A stretch of DNA of 64,000 bases from NCBI GenBank assembly GCA_033065855.1, contig JAVXUO010001363.1, forward strand, positions 1 to 64,000, read 5' to 3'. The DNA comes from Escallonia rubra (taxonomy: Eukaryota > Streptophyta > Magnoliopsida > Escalloniales > Escalloniaceae). Of the stretch, positions 19,446 through 29,075 are shown piece after piece. A program made the position numbers and the translations under genes. The notes beneath the pieces were generated by a model. It was not told the DNA's origin. It saw only the letters and a list, made by a program, of their open reading frames with translations, and did no database searches. Within the stretch, counting starts at the first letter, position 1. Each line of letters starts with the position of its first letter.

Positions 19446-22391
19446 CTAATTAGGATAATGGTAATGAAGCCATCTAGCTTCATTTTTTTTCAGCTCCCAG
19501 GCTATCCTATACCTAAACGTCAAGGCAGCCTTCCTTGTCCACGACGTATATCTGAGCACCTCCGAGCGAGCAATGTAGTCCATGTACTTGAGGACGTAAA
19601 TCCCGCAATCATGACTGTTATATTGCTTTGGTCGGTCCTGTATCGTCTCGACCGTCCAAGGCTCTACCGTCGAATTCCTGGTGATGGATTCCCCCGAATA
19701 GGCTCGGCACGCTAGCGAGAAGATAGTAGTCTGCATCCAACAATAAAAAAAGGTCATCAATATATGTTACAATAAGAATATACTATGAGCCAAGGTCAAC
19801 CGATAAAAAACTAACCACTGCAGTGATGTACTCGCTGTATGTCTGTGCGAGCGACCCAAAGGGAGAGTCCTCCCGTAGGCTATCGTATATGTTGACCGCT
19901 CTGTTCGCTGGATAGAGAACTAATAGGAACCAGTGGTGTTCGTGATGGCAAGGCATCATGACAAGGTTCGCATGAGCAGCGTGACATTGATTCTCTGCGG
20001 TCAACAGGGCTAACAAGTTTCCAGCTGGTTTCCACTTACCCATGCCTGCCCCTCGCCTCCTCCATTCTGTGAACTCCCTCATGCTGGTCACCATTAATGG
20101 GACAAGATAAGTGGGATACATGTTAAGCTTCAAATCTTCGCGATGGTTATAACGTAGCTCTCTAATCCGGAGCAGATCTATATAAGCGTTCATGACGAAA
20201 TTTGAAATATCTGTCTCCGGTGCCAACATTCTCACATCCGTGTGACCTAGCAATGTTCCAAGAGGAAAGTCTGTTGAATCGTTGACAGGCTCAGGCCCGA
20301 AGTAGTGCTGATCGATCCAACCCCGCTTCCATCGCCCCAATGGCTTTGTCGCTTGTCCTTTATCCGACCGGTTGCGTGGGCGCGAGGCCTGGATTCCTAC
20401 TTGGGTCACCTGACTCTGGCGCTGAGAGTCGTACGTGTCAGGAGGCAATCGACTAGACGGCTCCCAGAATTCACTCTGGGGCACAAAGTCGTACGTGTCA
20501 GGAGGCAAGCGACTACACGGATCCCACACCTGACTCTGGGGCTGAAACCCGTACGCGTCAGGAGGCAAGCCACTAGACGAATCCCACACCTGACTCTCGG
20601 GCTGTGGGATGTACGCGTCAGGAGGCAAGCCACTAGACGGCTCCCGCACCTGACTCTGCGGCTGGGGCTGAGAGCCGAACGGGTCAGGAGGCATGCGACT
20701 AGACGGTTCCCCTTGGTAACCCCGGTACGCAACACCAAAGTTGTGAAGATTAATCTTGTACGACTCAACGGAGCTCTTGAAACTGTCAGGCGCATGCGCG
20801 ACATACCAGTCAAACCGCTCGAGCTGCTTGAACATCTCAGTGCCCTTGTCAACCTAAAAACATGCATAGAAATATCACCGTCATCATTTCAGGCATGGTC
20901 GAGAAGGTGCGCAAATAAATATTGAAACGACACAGCCGGAATGACTTACAATGCTTAATGCCCAGAACTGGTCATAGACCTCACGTGGCGCGTACGATGA
21001 CTTCCTCACTTCGGAAGGGCGATTCACCCTCGTGCGCGTCACCTTGAGAAACCACTGCAGGTACTCCTCAGTACTGGTGCCGTCGTCCTTGAGCGATACA
21101 AGGCTACCATACGTTTCTTGCCAAGTATTCCACTGTTGCACCTCGTCGCTCAGCAAATTCAAGGCATCAGGCACCTCAAAATTCGGACCTCGACCGCACC
21201 TGTATGGCCGCATGTCTACAGCGGGTTTTGGTATCCCTTGTAGACAGCCAGCTTGTTTCATAGCTCGATCGGGCATCTGAAACTCACATACTTCGAAATG
21301 AATAAGTGGCACCCGAACCAAACCTGCCAGCACGTACGACACCGGCAGTTGCCAACACGTCTCATCCAACAGATGCATCACATTCGCATATGGCTGCCAC
21401 GTCACCTGGGATGCATCCATCATATCTAGTTCCCCCCGATAGAACGTTAGATTGTGGTGAGGGTCTACCGTTTAGTCCGTTTGGGCCTAGGCCCCCAGGC
21501 CCACACCCTAGGCCACGTCTCATCTGAATCAGCTACGGGGTGTGGACGACCCGTGGGTAGCCTCTCGTAAGACCAAACCTGTGAATGCAAACATAATATG
21601 GAATTAGTTATTAATCACGAATATATTGACACGTCAACGAAGAATATAAATGCTCAAACCTGTAACAGAGTGATGCAGGCGGAAATGGACTTGGCACCCT
21701 TTCTCGTAGCTTTGTGCAATGCTCGATATAGGTGCGCAAGGACAGCTGAACCCCACGAATATGAGTATACCAATTCAAGATCCTCCAAGAACACCATATA
21801 CTTCGGATGCACCGTGTTTTTCTTTTGCGTCGGAAGTAATATAGATCCAATCATATACAAAAGGAATGCCTTCGTATACACCGAAAAATCATGAGGAGTG
21901 TATTCATCCGGTAGCTCGCCGTACTGCTCTCTCAGCCATTTAAGTTTTATGCCGTTGGTTGAAAGAGCTTCCCTCGGAATTCCCGAAAAATACTGCCTAG
22001 CCATCTTCGCGATGGAAGCAGACGTTTTATTCGAAGTAATCGGTCTACCGTGACATGGGATTCCAAGTATAAATCCGACGTCCTCTAACGTAATAGTCAT
22101 TTCACCAAACCGGAAGTGAAATGAGTTCGTCTCGCCCCTCCATCGTTCAACTAGAGCGGATATAAGGCAATCGTCGTGCCGAGACCAAATCCCGCAATCG
22201 GTGAAAACCGTCAAATTTTGATTGTGTAGTAGTTCTATTTGTTCATCGTTCAGTACCCACTCGGAATGGCCACTTGTGCTTTGACATGTTTCCAAAACAC
22301 CCCTATCGACACCGTTAAATACGTGCCTCGCGACGTGGTCATCGTCATCGTATAGGATTGATGTATCATGAGGTCCAGGGTTGAAATCCAT
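19446..22391 (-). CDS. plant mobile domain-Ulp1 cysteine protease fusion of the MULE (about 895 codons, four exons, one apparent frameshift)
   Basis: My model joins 22391-21660, 21578-20950, 20853-19816 and 19730-19446, all GT-AG with phase-0 junctions. Exons 1-2 encode a plant mobile domain (PMD): start FNPGPHDTSILYDD, middle FRFGEMTITLEDVGFILGIP, then VTWQPYANVMHLLDE and LIHFEVCEFQMPDRA. Exon 3 has five to six Pro/Ser-rich 20-21 aa repeats. Exons 3-4 form a C48/Ulp1 protease with His in HHWFLLVLY, Asp in NIYDS, Gln in RPKQYNSH and Cys in DCGIYVLKY. These residues suggest SUMO- or ubiquitin-like deconjugation activity. Exon 2 is 629 nt, one short of a multiple of three. The frame breaks near 21465-21473 (an in-frame TAG arises), so there is a 1-nt deletion or sequencing error. 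The gene occupies the position that mudrB has in MuDR; sequence relation to mudrB is not implied. Its role in transposition is unknown. Confidence 0.85.
20400..20715 (-). repeat. coding minisatellite, 60-63 bp units, in the PMD-Ulp1 gene
   Basis: Five to six imperfect copies of a unit reading PPDAYxxQ.QSQVWDPSS on the minus strand (plus-strand words GTCAGGAGGCAAGC and CTGACTCTGGGGCTG). All units keep the reading frame. They form a flexible Pro/Ser/Gln linker between the PMD and the protease. Repeat number is expected to vary between copies of the element. Confidence 0.85.
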
Positions 22392-22544
22392 ATTTGTAAG
22401 AACAAAATATAATCGTACATTAACTTAGCGTCCATAATATTTACAGTCCGTAAAACTGTAACTGAATCGTTAACCTAGCTTACCAACGCAATAACAATAG
22501 TCATTAAATCATTACTTTAATGTATGAAAACCATTCCTCACTTC

Positions 22545-23520
22545 CCACGACTCCGAAGGGAATGGAACTTCCCGCCTTGGCTAGGGTTTGATTACATTTA
22601 CGGACTGAGCAGTCATTCGAAAAAGTTGAAAGCGTCAAAAAATTACGAAAATACCCCTGTCGGGCGGCGAATTACGAAAATGCCCCCTGGCATTGGGAAA
22701 AATCTCAAAAGTGATTTAATACGCTATTCTAAGGTTTCTGAGTCCATCCTTGATCTAAAAAGCATTTTAGGGATTTTTCGTCAAAAAATCCCGAACCGGT
22801 GTCCGGATCGAGCGCTTAAAAGTTTCATAGGCAAAAAATTGCTACCGGTTTCGGAATCCCACGACTCCGAAGGGAATGGAACTTCCCGCCTTGGCTAGGG
22901 TTTGATTACATTTACGGACTGAGCAGTCATTCGAAAAAGTTGAAAGGGGCAAAATTACGAAAATACCCCTGTCGGGCGGCGAATTACGAAAATGCCCCCT
23001 GGCATTGGGAAAAATCTCAAAAGTGATTTAATACGCTATTCTAAGGTTGCTGAGTCCATCCTTGATCTAAAAAGCATTTTAGGGATTTTTCGTCAAAAAA
23101 TCCCGAACCGGTGTCCGGATCGAGCGCTTAAAAGTTTCATAGGCAAAAAATTGCTACCGGCTTCGGAATGGCCCAAATTCGTGGGGAATGGAACTTCCCA
23201 CCTTGGCTAGGGTTTTCTTACATTTACGGACTGAGCAGTCATTCGAAAAGGTTGAAAGGGGCAAAATTACGAAAATACCCCTGTCGAGCGGCGAATTACG
23301 AAAATGCCCCCTGGCATCGGGAAAAATCTCAAAAGTGCTTTAATACGCTATTCTAAGGTTGCTGAGTCCATCCTTGATCTAAAAAGCATTTTAGGGATTT
23401 TTCGTCAAAAAATCCCGAACCGGTGTCCGGATCGAGCACTTAAAAGTTTCATAGGCAAAAAATTGCTACCGGCTTCGGAATGGCCCGAATTCCTGGGGAA
23501 TGGAACTTTCCAACATCCTA
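22545..23520. repeat. 312-bp tandem repeat, three copies (right TIR)
   Basis: Mirror of the left array, with plus-strand landmarks ATGCCCCCTGGCAT at 22680, 22992 and 23304, exactly 312 bp apart. An extra partial unit start (CCACGACTCCGAAGGGAATGG) at about 22545 has no partner at the inner edge of the left TIR. The TIRs are therefore not perfectly symmetric internally. Confidence 0.9.
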
Positions 23521-23907
23521 GGGTTCTCAAAAAAGTTTCGCGCGAAATCGCGCTAGCTTGATATTTGAAATTACACTGCGAAATTACAAGGTTGCGCGTA
23601 TCAGTTAACCCCTTTCCAGTATTTGAAAAAATCTGAAATTTTTACCTGATACAGATCTTTTAAAAATAACTAGGGTCTCTTTTTTGCACTTTGGCAAAAT
23701 CTAGCTCTAGCTATTTTTGACAAATTCGTGAAAAATCATAATTTTGACGACCTAAAAAAATCGCTATTTTCGAATTTTTCGAATGTAATACCCCGATTTG
23801 TAAAAACGTAATTTTGACGCCCTAAACACGAATTTTAAGCTATGGTAAGAACAATTTAAGCGTAACAACAATTTAAATTAACATTGAATTATAAGAAAAT
23901 TCAAAAT

Positions 23908-24064
23908 ACTTACTTGTTTTGACTTGAAAAAAATGACGAAGAAATCCACCGATCTTCTTCTAGCGTAAAATTTTTTTCGCTCGTATTGTTGTGGAGATTA
24001 TGTAGGTGAGATAGGGAGACTGATGAGAGTGTAAGAAATAATTCGGGGGAAGAGGGTTTTTATA
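23908..24064 (-). promoter_or_regulatory. inward promoter and leader of the PMD-Ulp1 gene (right TIR)
   Basis: On the minus strand TATAAAAA lies at 24064-24057, followed by the same leader as the left TIR and a splice donor GTAAGT at 23913-23908. The first coding ATG is at 22391. A 5'UTR intron spanning the right 312-bp array is therefore expected, but I could not fix the acceptor. AG candidates in the roughly 110 bp before the ATG include GTTACAG and CGCTAAG. Confidence 0.6.
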
Positions 24065-24500
24065 GACAGAAAAGTGAGCCGTGGGAGGGGGGGGGGCCAA
24101 CTTTTGGCGTGACATTTGTCGAAAGGGGGGTGGGGGTCTAGGGAAAAAATTGGACAAGTGGGGAATGGGGTGGGGGTCTGGGAAAAAAATTGGACAAGTG
24201 GGGAGGGGGGTGGGGGCCTAGGGGGGGGAAACAAGTGGGGAGGGGAAGAGGGGTGGGGGCCAAGGGGAAATTCGGGTGACTGCCCCGAAGGGGATAGGGG
24301 AGGGGGGGGGGAGTGGGGGGGGGGGGGGGGAGAAAGGTGGGGGCCACGGGGGAGGCTGGATAAAAAAAATTGGAGGGAAACTGGACTGGGGCAGGCCAAC
24401 GAATAAAAAAAGAAACTGGACTGGGGGAGGGGCAGGCCAAAAAAAAAAGGGACGGGCAGGCAAAAAAAAAAAAAGGGAGGGGCAGGCCAAAAAGGCCAAA
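24065..24500. other. purine-rich (G-run) tract, right TIR
   Basis: Mirror of 14640-15060, with G/A on the plus strand and many runs of 4 or more G (for example near 24180-24245 and 24297-24340). There is high G-quadruplex potential. The apparent ORFs here are low-complexity artefacts. Confidence 0.8.
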
Positions 24501-24514
24501 AAAAGGGCGAGTGG

Positions 24515-24755
24515 GCCACAGCCAATCGGCTGACTGTCATGCGATTGGAGTCAGCCGATTGGGCCGAAAGCCAATCGGCTGACAGTCATGCGATTTGGCC
24601 CAAGGCCAATTGCCTGACTGTCAGCCGATTGGCTTTCGGCCCAATCGCATGACAGTCAGCCGATCGCCCCAAGCCAATCGCGGCCCACCCGGGCCCAGTC
24701 ATTGCCATTGTTTTTTTTTATATATACAATCGGTTGATTGTCATGCGATTGGGTG
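24515..24755. repeat. subterminal array of alternating inverted motifs (right TIR)
   Basis: About six copies of the CAATCGGCTGACTGTCATGC motif alternate in orientation, spaced by GGGCCGAAAG or CCCAAGGCC. It is the counterpart of 14435-14625, with one more copy than the left. Hairpin-forming; likely transposase-binding region by analogy. Confidence 0.75.
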
Positions 24756-24795
24756 GGAAATTTTTTTTTTCCCACCGGTCGATGTATATCGGGCC

Positions 24796-24797
<2 letters not shown>

Positions 24798-24826
<29 letters not shown>
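24798..24826. repeat. (TA)n tract between the two TA-flanked elements
   Basis: Pure TA repeat abutting the right MULE terminus on one side and the left end of the 1.14-kb element (GGGACCTGATC) on the other. Confidence 0.9.
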
Positions 24827-24829
<3 letters not shown>

Positions 24830-24941
24830 ACCTGATCCATTGTTCGCGCTAGCAAATGGAGTTAAGTTGCAAGCGCGATCTAGCCGTCCACGCTCGATCT
24901 GTGGACGGCTCAGATCTTTTTTTTGCACTTTTTTTAAGTAC

Positions 24942-25907
24942 GTCCGCTACATAATGTAGCGGACGATATTTTTGACGAATATACCCCTCAATCTTCAAGT
25001 CACATCTTCTGAACTATCGTCCGCTACATAATGTAGCGAACGATATTTCAGAACAGATCCACACAATCTGCCAACTCCACATCCATTCTCACTTTCTATC
25101 TCTTTAGGAAAAAAACCCCATTCTCTTGTTCATCTCTCTCTCTCTCTCTCTCTGAACAACTTCCTCTGCCTTCGCCTCCCCAATCCCCAAATCCATTGTC
25201 ATAAGCACCTTTAGAGAGAGAGAGTGACAAGGTTCGCAGCCGTAGCCTCGGTGTCGCTGCCGCGGCCATTGCCTCGGTGGTTCCACCGTGGCCGAAGTGG
25301 AGGTCGGTGACCAAACCAGAGATTCCAGCGGAGACATTAAGGCACCGCCGGTGTTTGAAGAGAAGTTCCTTGTTATTATGGCTGGCCAAGTGAAGAACAG
25401 TAAGATAATGGAAAAATCAATTAGAGCCCAAAGTTCACTTCTTCTTGCAGACCCAAATCCTTAAATCTAAAAACAAATATAATCAAGCATCCACCCTGTA
25501 AACATTTTTCAAGAATTACACAGGAATTTGGGTGATTGGAGTTGAGAAGTTCTCTACGAAATGGGTTTCATTTGTGGTGGTTGTGAAATGGTGTTTGGTG
25601 TCTTGAATTTTGCAATGGACTGAAACTTTAAGTGTTGCAATTCATTGAAACTTACAATACAGAGAATTGATAAGCCAGAGCCATGGAAGAGTAGAAAGGA
25701 GAAGAAGAGGCAGCACCGACTCACTGTGCAGATCTGTTTGTGGACACAGGAACGACAAGATAGAAAGAAACGGAAAAAAGGCAAAATCATAGTGGTCCGC
25801 TACATAATGTAGCGGACAACTCTATTTCGTTGCAATTTTTTGTTCCTTTGCGTGCTGGGTCAGGGGTATTTTTGTCAACAAACCGTCCGCTACATTATGT
25901 AGCGGAC
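24942..25907. repeat. four copies of a 23-bp palindrome, half-site GTCCGCTACAT
   Basis: Copies at 24942-24964, 25019-25041, 25795-25817 and 25885-25907, two near each end of the 1.14-kb element. Each is half-site plus A/T centre plus inverse half-site. The second copy has one mismatch (GCGAAC). Conservation exceeds that of the flanking DNA, suggesting a protein-binding or hairpin function. Confidence 0.85.
25288..25413 (+). pseudogene. captured GLUTAMINE DUMPER-like (GDU) fragment
   Basis: The plus-strand frame reads VAEVEVGDQTRDSSGDIK, then APPVFEEKFLVIMAG, then QVKNSKIM. An acidic stretch followed by EEK.LVIMAG is the conserved cytosolic VIMAG motif of plant GDU proteins (amino-acid export regulators). 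The expected downstream PTFLATP block and upstream transmembrane segment are not recognisable, so it is a partial capture. It sits inside the TIR element. Moderate confidence because the match is short. Confidence 0.5.
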
Positions 25908-25964
25908 GGACTTAAAAAAAGTGCAACTTAACTCCATTTGCTAGCGCGAGCAATTGATCAGCTC

Positions 25965-25966
<2 letters not shown>

Positions 25967-26019
<53 letters not shown>
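25967..26019. repeat. (TA)n tract, right flank of the 1.14-kb element
   Basis: About 50 bp of pure TA ending at the right remnant of the split MITE. It is the longest of the three TA tracts in the nest. Confidence 0.9.
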
Positions 26020-26021
<2 letters not shown>

Positions 26022-26181
26022 CAATTTATAAGAGACGGAGGGAGTACACAACATAAGTGGGTCCCACTCATGAAGAAAGTTTTGTGTCTTCCGACTTCTA
26101 GTTGACAACAACTAACCAAATTTGTCGACAACCAGCTTCTTTTACTCCAACCAGACTCTCTCTTATTACCTCACTATATGA

Positions 26182-26484
26182 TACTCCCCCGTCCCACATA
26201 ATTTGATAAACTTTTTTTTTGCACGCAGATTAAATATTTAAGTGATATATTATGTGTTTATCATACTACCCTTTAGAGATATGAGAAGAAGAAATTGGGT
26301 CAGGAGAGAGAAAATTGTTAGTGGAATGTTAAATGTGGAGAAATAAATAATTAAATAAAGTGTAAGAAAGTGAAAACGAGTTAATGAAGATTTAAATGTG
26401 GAAAGAGAAATGTAATTAAAAAAAGTGTAAAAAAGGGTGGCCCAAAAAGGAAAGTTGATCAAATTATGTGGGACAAAGGGAGTA
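26182..26484. mobile_element. complete Stowaway-like MITE (303 bp including TA ends)
   Basis: TIRs are TACTCCCCCGTCCCACATAA at 26182 and the inverse TTATGTGGGACAAAGGGAGT ending at 26484. TA at both ends fits the mariner/Stowaway target. The body contains CTACCCTTTAGAGATA and GTTAAATGTGGAGAAATA, as in the split MITE 12 kb to the left. Non-coding. Confidence 0.85.
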
Positions 26485-29061
26485 CGTAGGAAGCAGCTTC
26501 ACAACCACCACGAACATCACCATGATCTAGATTTCTCATAAGAACAAACTTTGGCTCCTACCCGGGTTGTAAGAATCTTCCTTCAACCCTATGTATAGTG
26601 ACAATTAATTGTCGCTAGATGTTTCAAGCGACTTTTCTTCTAACACTTTTAACAACAATTATTAGTGGCACTTTTTTAGCGTCACTAAATAAAAGTCACT
26701 AGAAATATATACAGACAATTGATTGTCGCTATATAAGAGGTAGGAGAAAGATTCCTCCAATTAGGATAGCAGCCAAATTTTTTCCTTCTCATAATGCGAG
26801 TGATAGATTGCAAATTTGAAAAAAAAAACATCTAGATCTACAAGTTGTAGAGGTGATTGCACTGAAGGCGAAGAAGGGATCACGGATAACGCCATGGCAT
26901 TGTTTGATGGTGGCAAATATGTGGAGGTAGTGATTAGGTGGAAAGGTGCTCATGATGTCAAAGGAGACTCTGGCAATATATATGGTAGCGGCAGACTCAT
27001 GCTTCTACAAAAGTTTGAGCAACCCATGCCTCGGCCGAAACTTGAATTTTCCCTGATGTGTAGAGTTTTGACCGGTATGGCCGGAATTTTTCGGTACATG
27101 GAATGGTACAAAATATTTTTTTCGCACCATAACAGACCAAAAAGAATGTATCGACCAGTACATTCGGTACCGATACAGTAGTTATGACTATGCAAACAGG
27201 AAAAAAAAAATATAATACAAATGATGTCCATATTGCAGACATAATACGTTTATGTTATTCGTGGCTATTACATATCATACACTAGGATTGGAGTACCTAA
27301 GTATTTTATTGCAAGTCCCTTTTGACTTAAAAACTTTTTAAGCAATTTTATAAACTTTAGCCCTTCAACTGTGCAAACGAAAAAAGTTCATCTGAGAGTA
27401 TCGTGGGACCCGTTTGTCTAAGCTCTAAAAGAGGAGACCAATTTATTTCCTCCTATTTCTCCCTCAAACTAAAAAACCAATGGACTTTTAGTAGTTTTTA
27501 TACTCCTCAAAGCATTGCTAATGTGCGAGAATGGAAGGGAAACTGAGTTTTCGTGGCTTGAGGCACGTTTAAAGACACTGCATTTAGGCAATATTTATCC
27601 CCACTCTTTTTGAGTTTGCTACCAAGTTAATGCAAATCACCTTCAGGATAACTCAAACCACACATCTACAGATAGAAACTCTGAGGATTCGTTTGAGAAT
27701 TCCTCTTCGAAATTATGTGTGGAATTGAGAGAGAAGAAGGAGATTCTGAAAAATTCGGAATTTGTTCTTTTTCATTTTTTGAATTCGAAGCATGCATTCA
27801 AAGACTAACACCCATCCTTTCATGAAGAGACATAATTGTTAAAGGCGCCACTTGGAATTAATTATTAAACTGGTACCTTTTAAAATTATTTCAAAATCAT
27901 CATTAAATATAATGACAGACAAAAATAGTTAAAAAAATTAGTTAAGGTTCTGTCTAATAGATCTTAAATCAAAGCGCCAAACGCACCCGCAATAATAGTT
28001 CAAAGTGCTACCTATGCCAACTAAAGCACATGTAATGCACCTCTTGCACAAATGCGCGCATGTGCAAGGTGGTGCACCGCACAATAACATTTCTAAACTT
28101 TCCTCCAATACATCTCAAAACCATTCAAATAGGATAGTGTGCCTGCTTTTAGGGTGAGAGAAAGTTTCTTATCTCTTCAATGTTGGACAAAAAAACAAAG
28201 CCAATTGGGTCTTGAACTTTACTCACAATATATTCACCCACAATCTTGAAAATAACAATCTCACACTAACAATCCCCACTCAGTTTTTATGTTGGGAAAA
28301 TTAGGTTTAGAGGGTTTTGGGGGTAAAAAAATTGTAGATGGTGGGTTTAGTTTGAAAATTGTGAAAAAGTGGGGTTACTTTTAGAAATTTCTGAAAAATG
28401 GGATGAGTTAAAAAAATAGTTTTTTTTTAAATCATTTCTTTTCCTATACCCAAATTACCGTTCTCCCCTCCCCCAATCCTGTTTGACCCTGGTCCCCGCT
28501 CCCCTTCCCATCTCTTTCCACAACCAGATTCCAAATTCCCTCCAAAAGTACGTCCAATCCCCCCTCTTTCCGGCGGCCATTCCTACCCCACCCACCTATT
28601 TCAATTTCCTTCCAAATGGCCCTTTTTCCCAAACTAGTTTTGTCTCCTCCATGCACACACGCACAGCACCCGCCGTATGTCTGGTCCCTCCACCCCCCTC
28701 TCCCAAACCAACACCCCCCAACCGCCACTACCTGGTCAGATTTAACCCCCCCGGTTGCTGTATGCACGCCGACGAAACAACAAATTTCTGAACAAATATA
28801 TGGTTTTTCATGCATGTCACTGTGGTGATCGTAATCTGAAGTTCTGCCATTTGTGCGCGCCCGTGTAAAGGTACCCCTATTACATTTTGCAATCAATAGT
28901 ATTAGGTTGATTGAACTTTTGTAAGAGAGTAACGTACTTTGAGTGACTTTTTTTTATGTTTTTTAAGTTGTACAGTTTTTTGACAAAATCATACAATTGG
29001 TACTTTGGCACTGCAATTGGTTCGGTGAGAAACGAAATGGGCATGCATGCAATGATAACTG
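26485..29061. other. intergenic sequence, no recognisable gene
   Basis: A hairpin-rich stretch at about 26600-26735 has repeated GACAATTAATTGTC-type palindromes (GTGACAATTAATTGTCGCTA and GACAATTGATTGTCGCTA), perhaps the remains of a small TIR element. The 121-codon ORF at 26816-27181 has no motif I recognise. 28440-28760 is C-rich and open in several frames but low-complexity. I see no splice-consistent gene. Confidence 0.45.
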
Positions 29062-29075
29062 CACTTATGTTGAAT
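29062..29075. repeat. LINE target-site duplication, copy 1
   Basis: CACTTATGTTGAAT, identical to 29850-29863 and directly outside the poly(A) side of the LINE fragment. Confidence 0.9.

Larger units (their letters stand above)
14390..24797. mobile_element. 10.4-kb Mutator-like element with long TIRs, transposase and PMD-Ulp1 gene
   Basis: The two ends are exact inverse copies (GGGGCCCGATATACATCGAC at the left, its complement ending at 24797). They continue as inverted repeats of about 2.2 kb each side. Inside are two convergent genes: a FAR1/MuDR-type transposase (16655-18955, plus) and a plant mobile domain-Ulp1 protease gene (22391-19446, minus). Each TIR carries a TATA box and leader pointing inward. 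Architecture, DDE transposase and TIR length place it among MULEs. Known Ulp1-carrying MULEs (Kaonashi in Arabidopsis, CUMULE in melon) are the closest precedents I can name. TIR similarity is high and the transposase is intact, so the insertion looks young or recently active. The protease gene has one apparent frameshift. Confidence 0.9.
22572..24797 (-). repeat. right terminal inverted repeat of the MULE (about 2.23 kb)
   Basis: Inverse copy of the left TIR with the same module order. The promoter module points left into the PMD-Ulp1 gene. Differences from the left copy are mostly homopolymer length changes and a few substitutions. Confidence 0.88.
24827..25966. mobile_element. 1.14-kb non-autonomous TA-flanked TIR element with captured gene fragment
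   Basis: The left end GGGACCTGATCCATTG continues into CTAGCAAATGGAGTTAAG. The right end is its inverse (CTTAACTCCATTTGCTAG up to CTCCC at 25966). The TIR is about 45 bp with few mismatches and then resumes after a 60-bp left-only insertion, with a shared TTGCACTTTTTTTAAGT and palindrome module. Both sides are (TA)n. The interior (25080-25790) is unrelated gene-like DNA including a GLUTAMINE DUMPER-like fragment, so it resembles a Pack-type element. No transposase is encoded. The tips differ from the 10.4-kb MULE, so it is not simply a deletion derivative of it. Confidence 0.8.
14054..26046. mobile_element. Stowaway-like MITE split by two TA-flanked insertions
   Basis: The left part is 14054-14362. 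It starts TACTCCCTTTGTCCCTGATA, and its body (TTTACCCTTTAGAGA, GTTAAATGTGGAGAAA) is shared with the complete MITE at 26182. The missing right end is at 26020-26046 (ATCAATTTATAAGAG followed by ACGGAGGGAGTA), the inverse of the left end. Between the halves are three (TA)n tracts, the 10.4-kb MULE and a 1.14-kb element. The MITE is therefore the oldest layer, and the TA tract inside it was the landing site for both later insertions. Confidence 0.75.

Noticed and set aside
20305-20925. Plus-strand 206-codon and minus-strand 153-codon ORFs
   Set aside because: Shadow frames of the coding minisatellite in the PMD-Ulp1 gene. The domain-bearing frame is the 20853-19816 exon.
26816-27181. 121-codon ORF of possible gene
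   Set aside because: No motif, no splice-consistent neighbours, and a poly-A stretch at the start. Left unannotated.
28444-28896. 150-codon Gly/Trp-rich minus-strand ORF
   Set aside because: Overlaps a C-rich tract with comparable ORFs on the other strand. No recognisable domain or splice partners.
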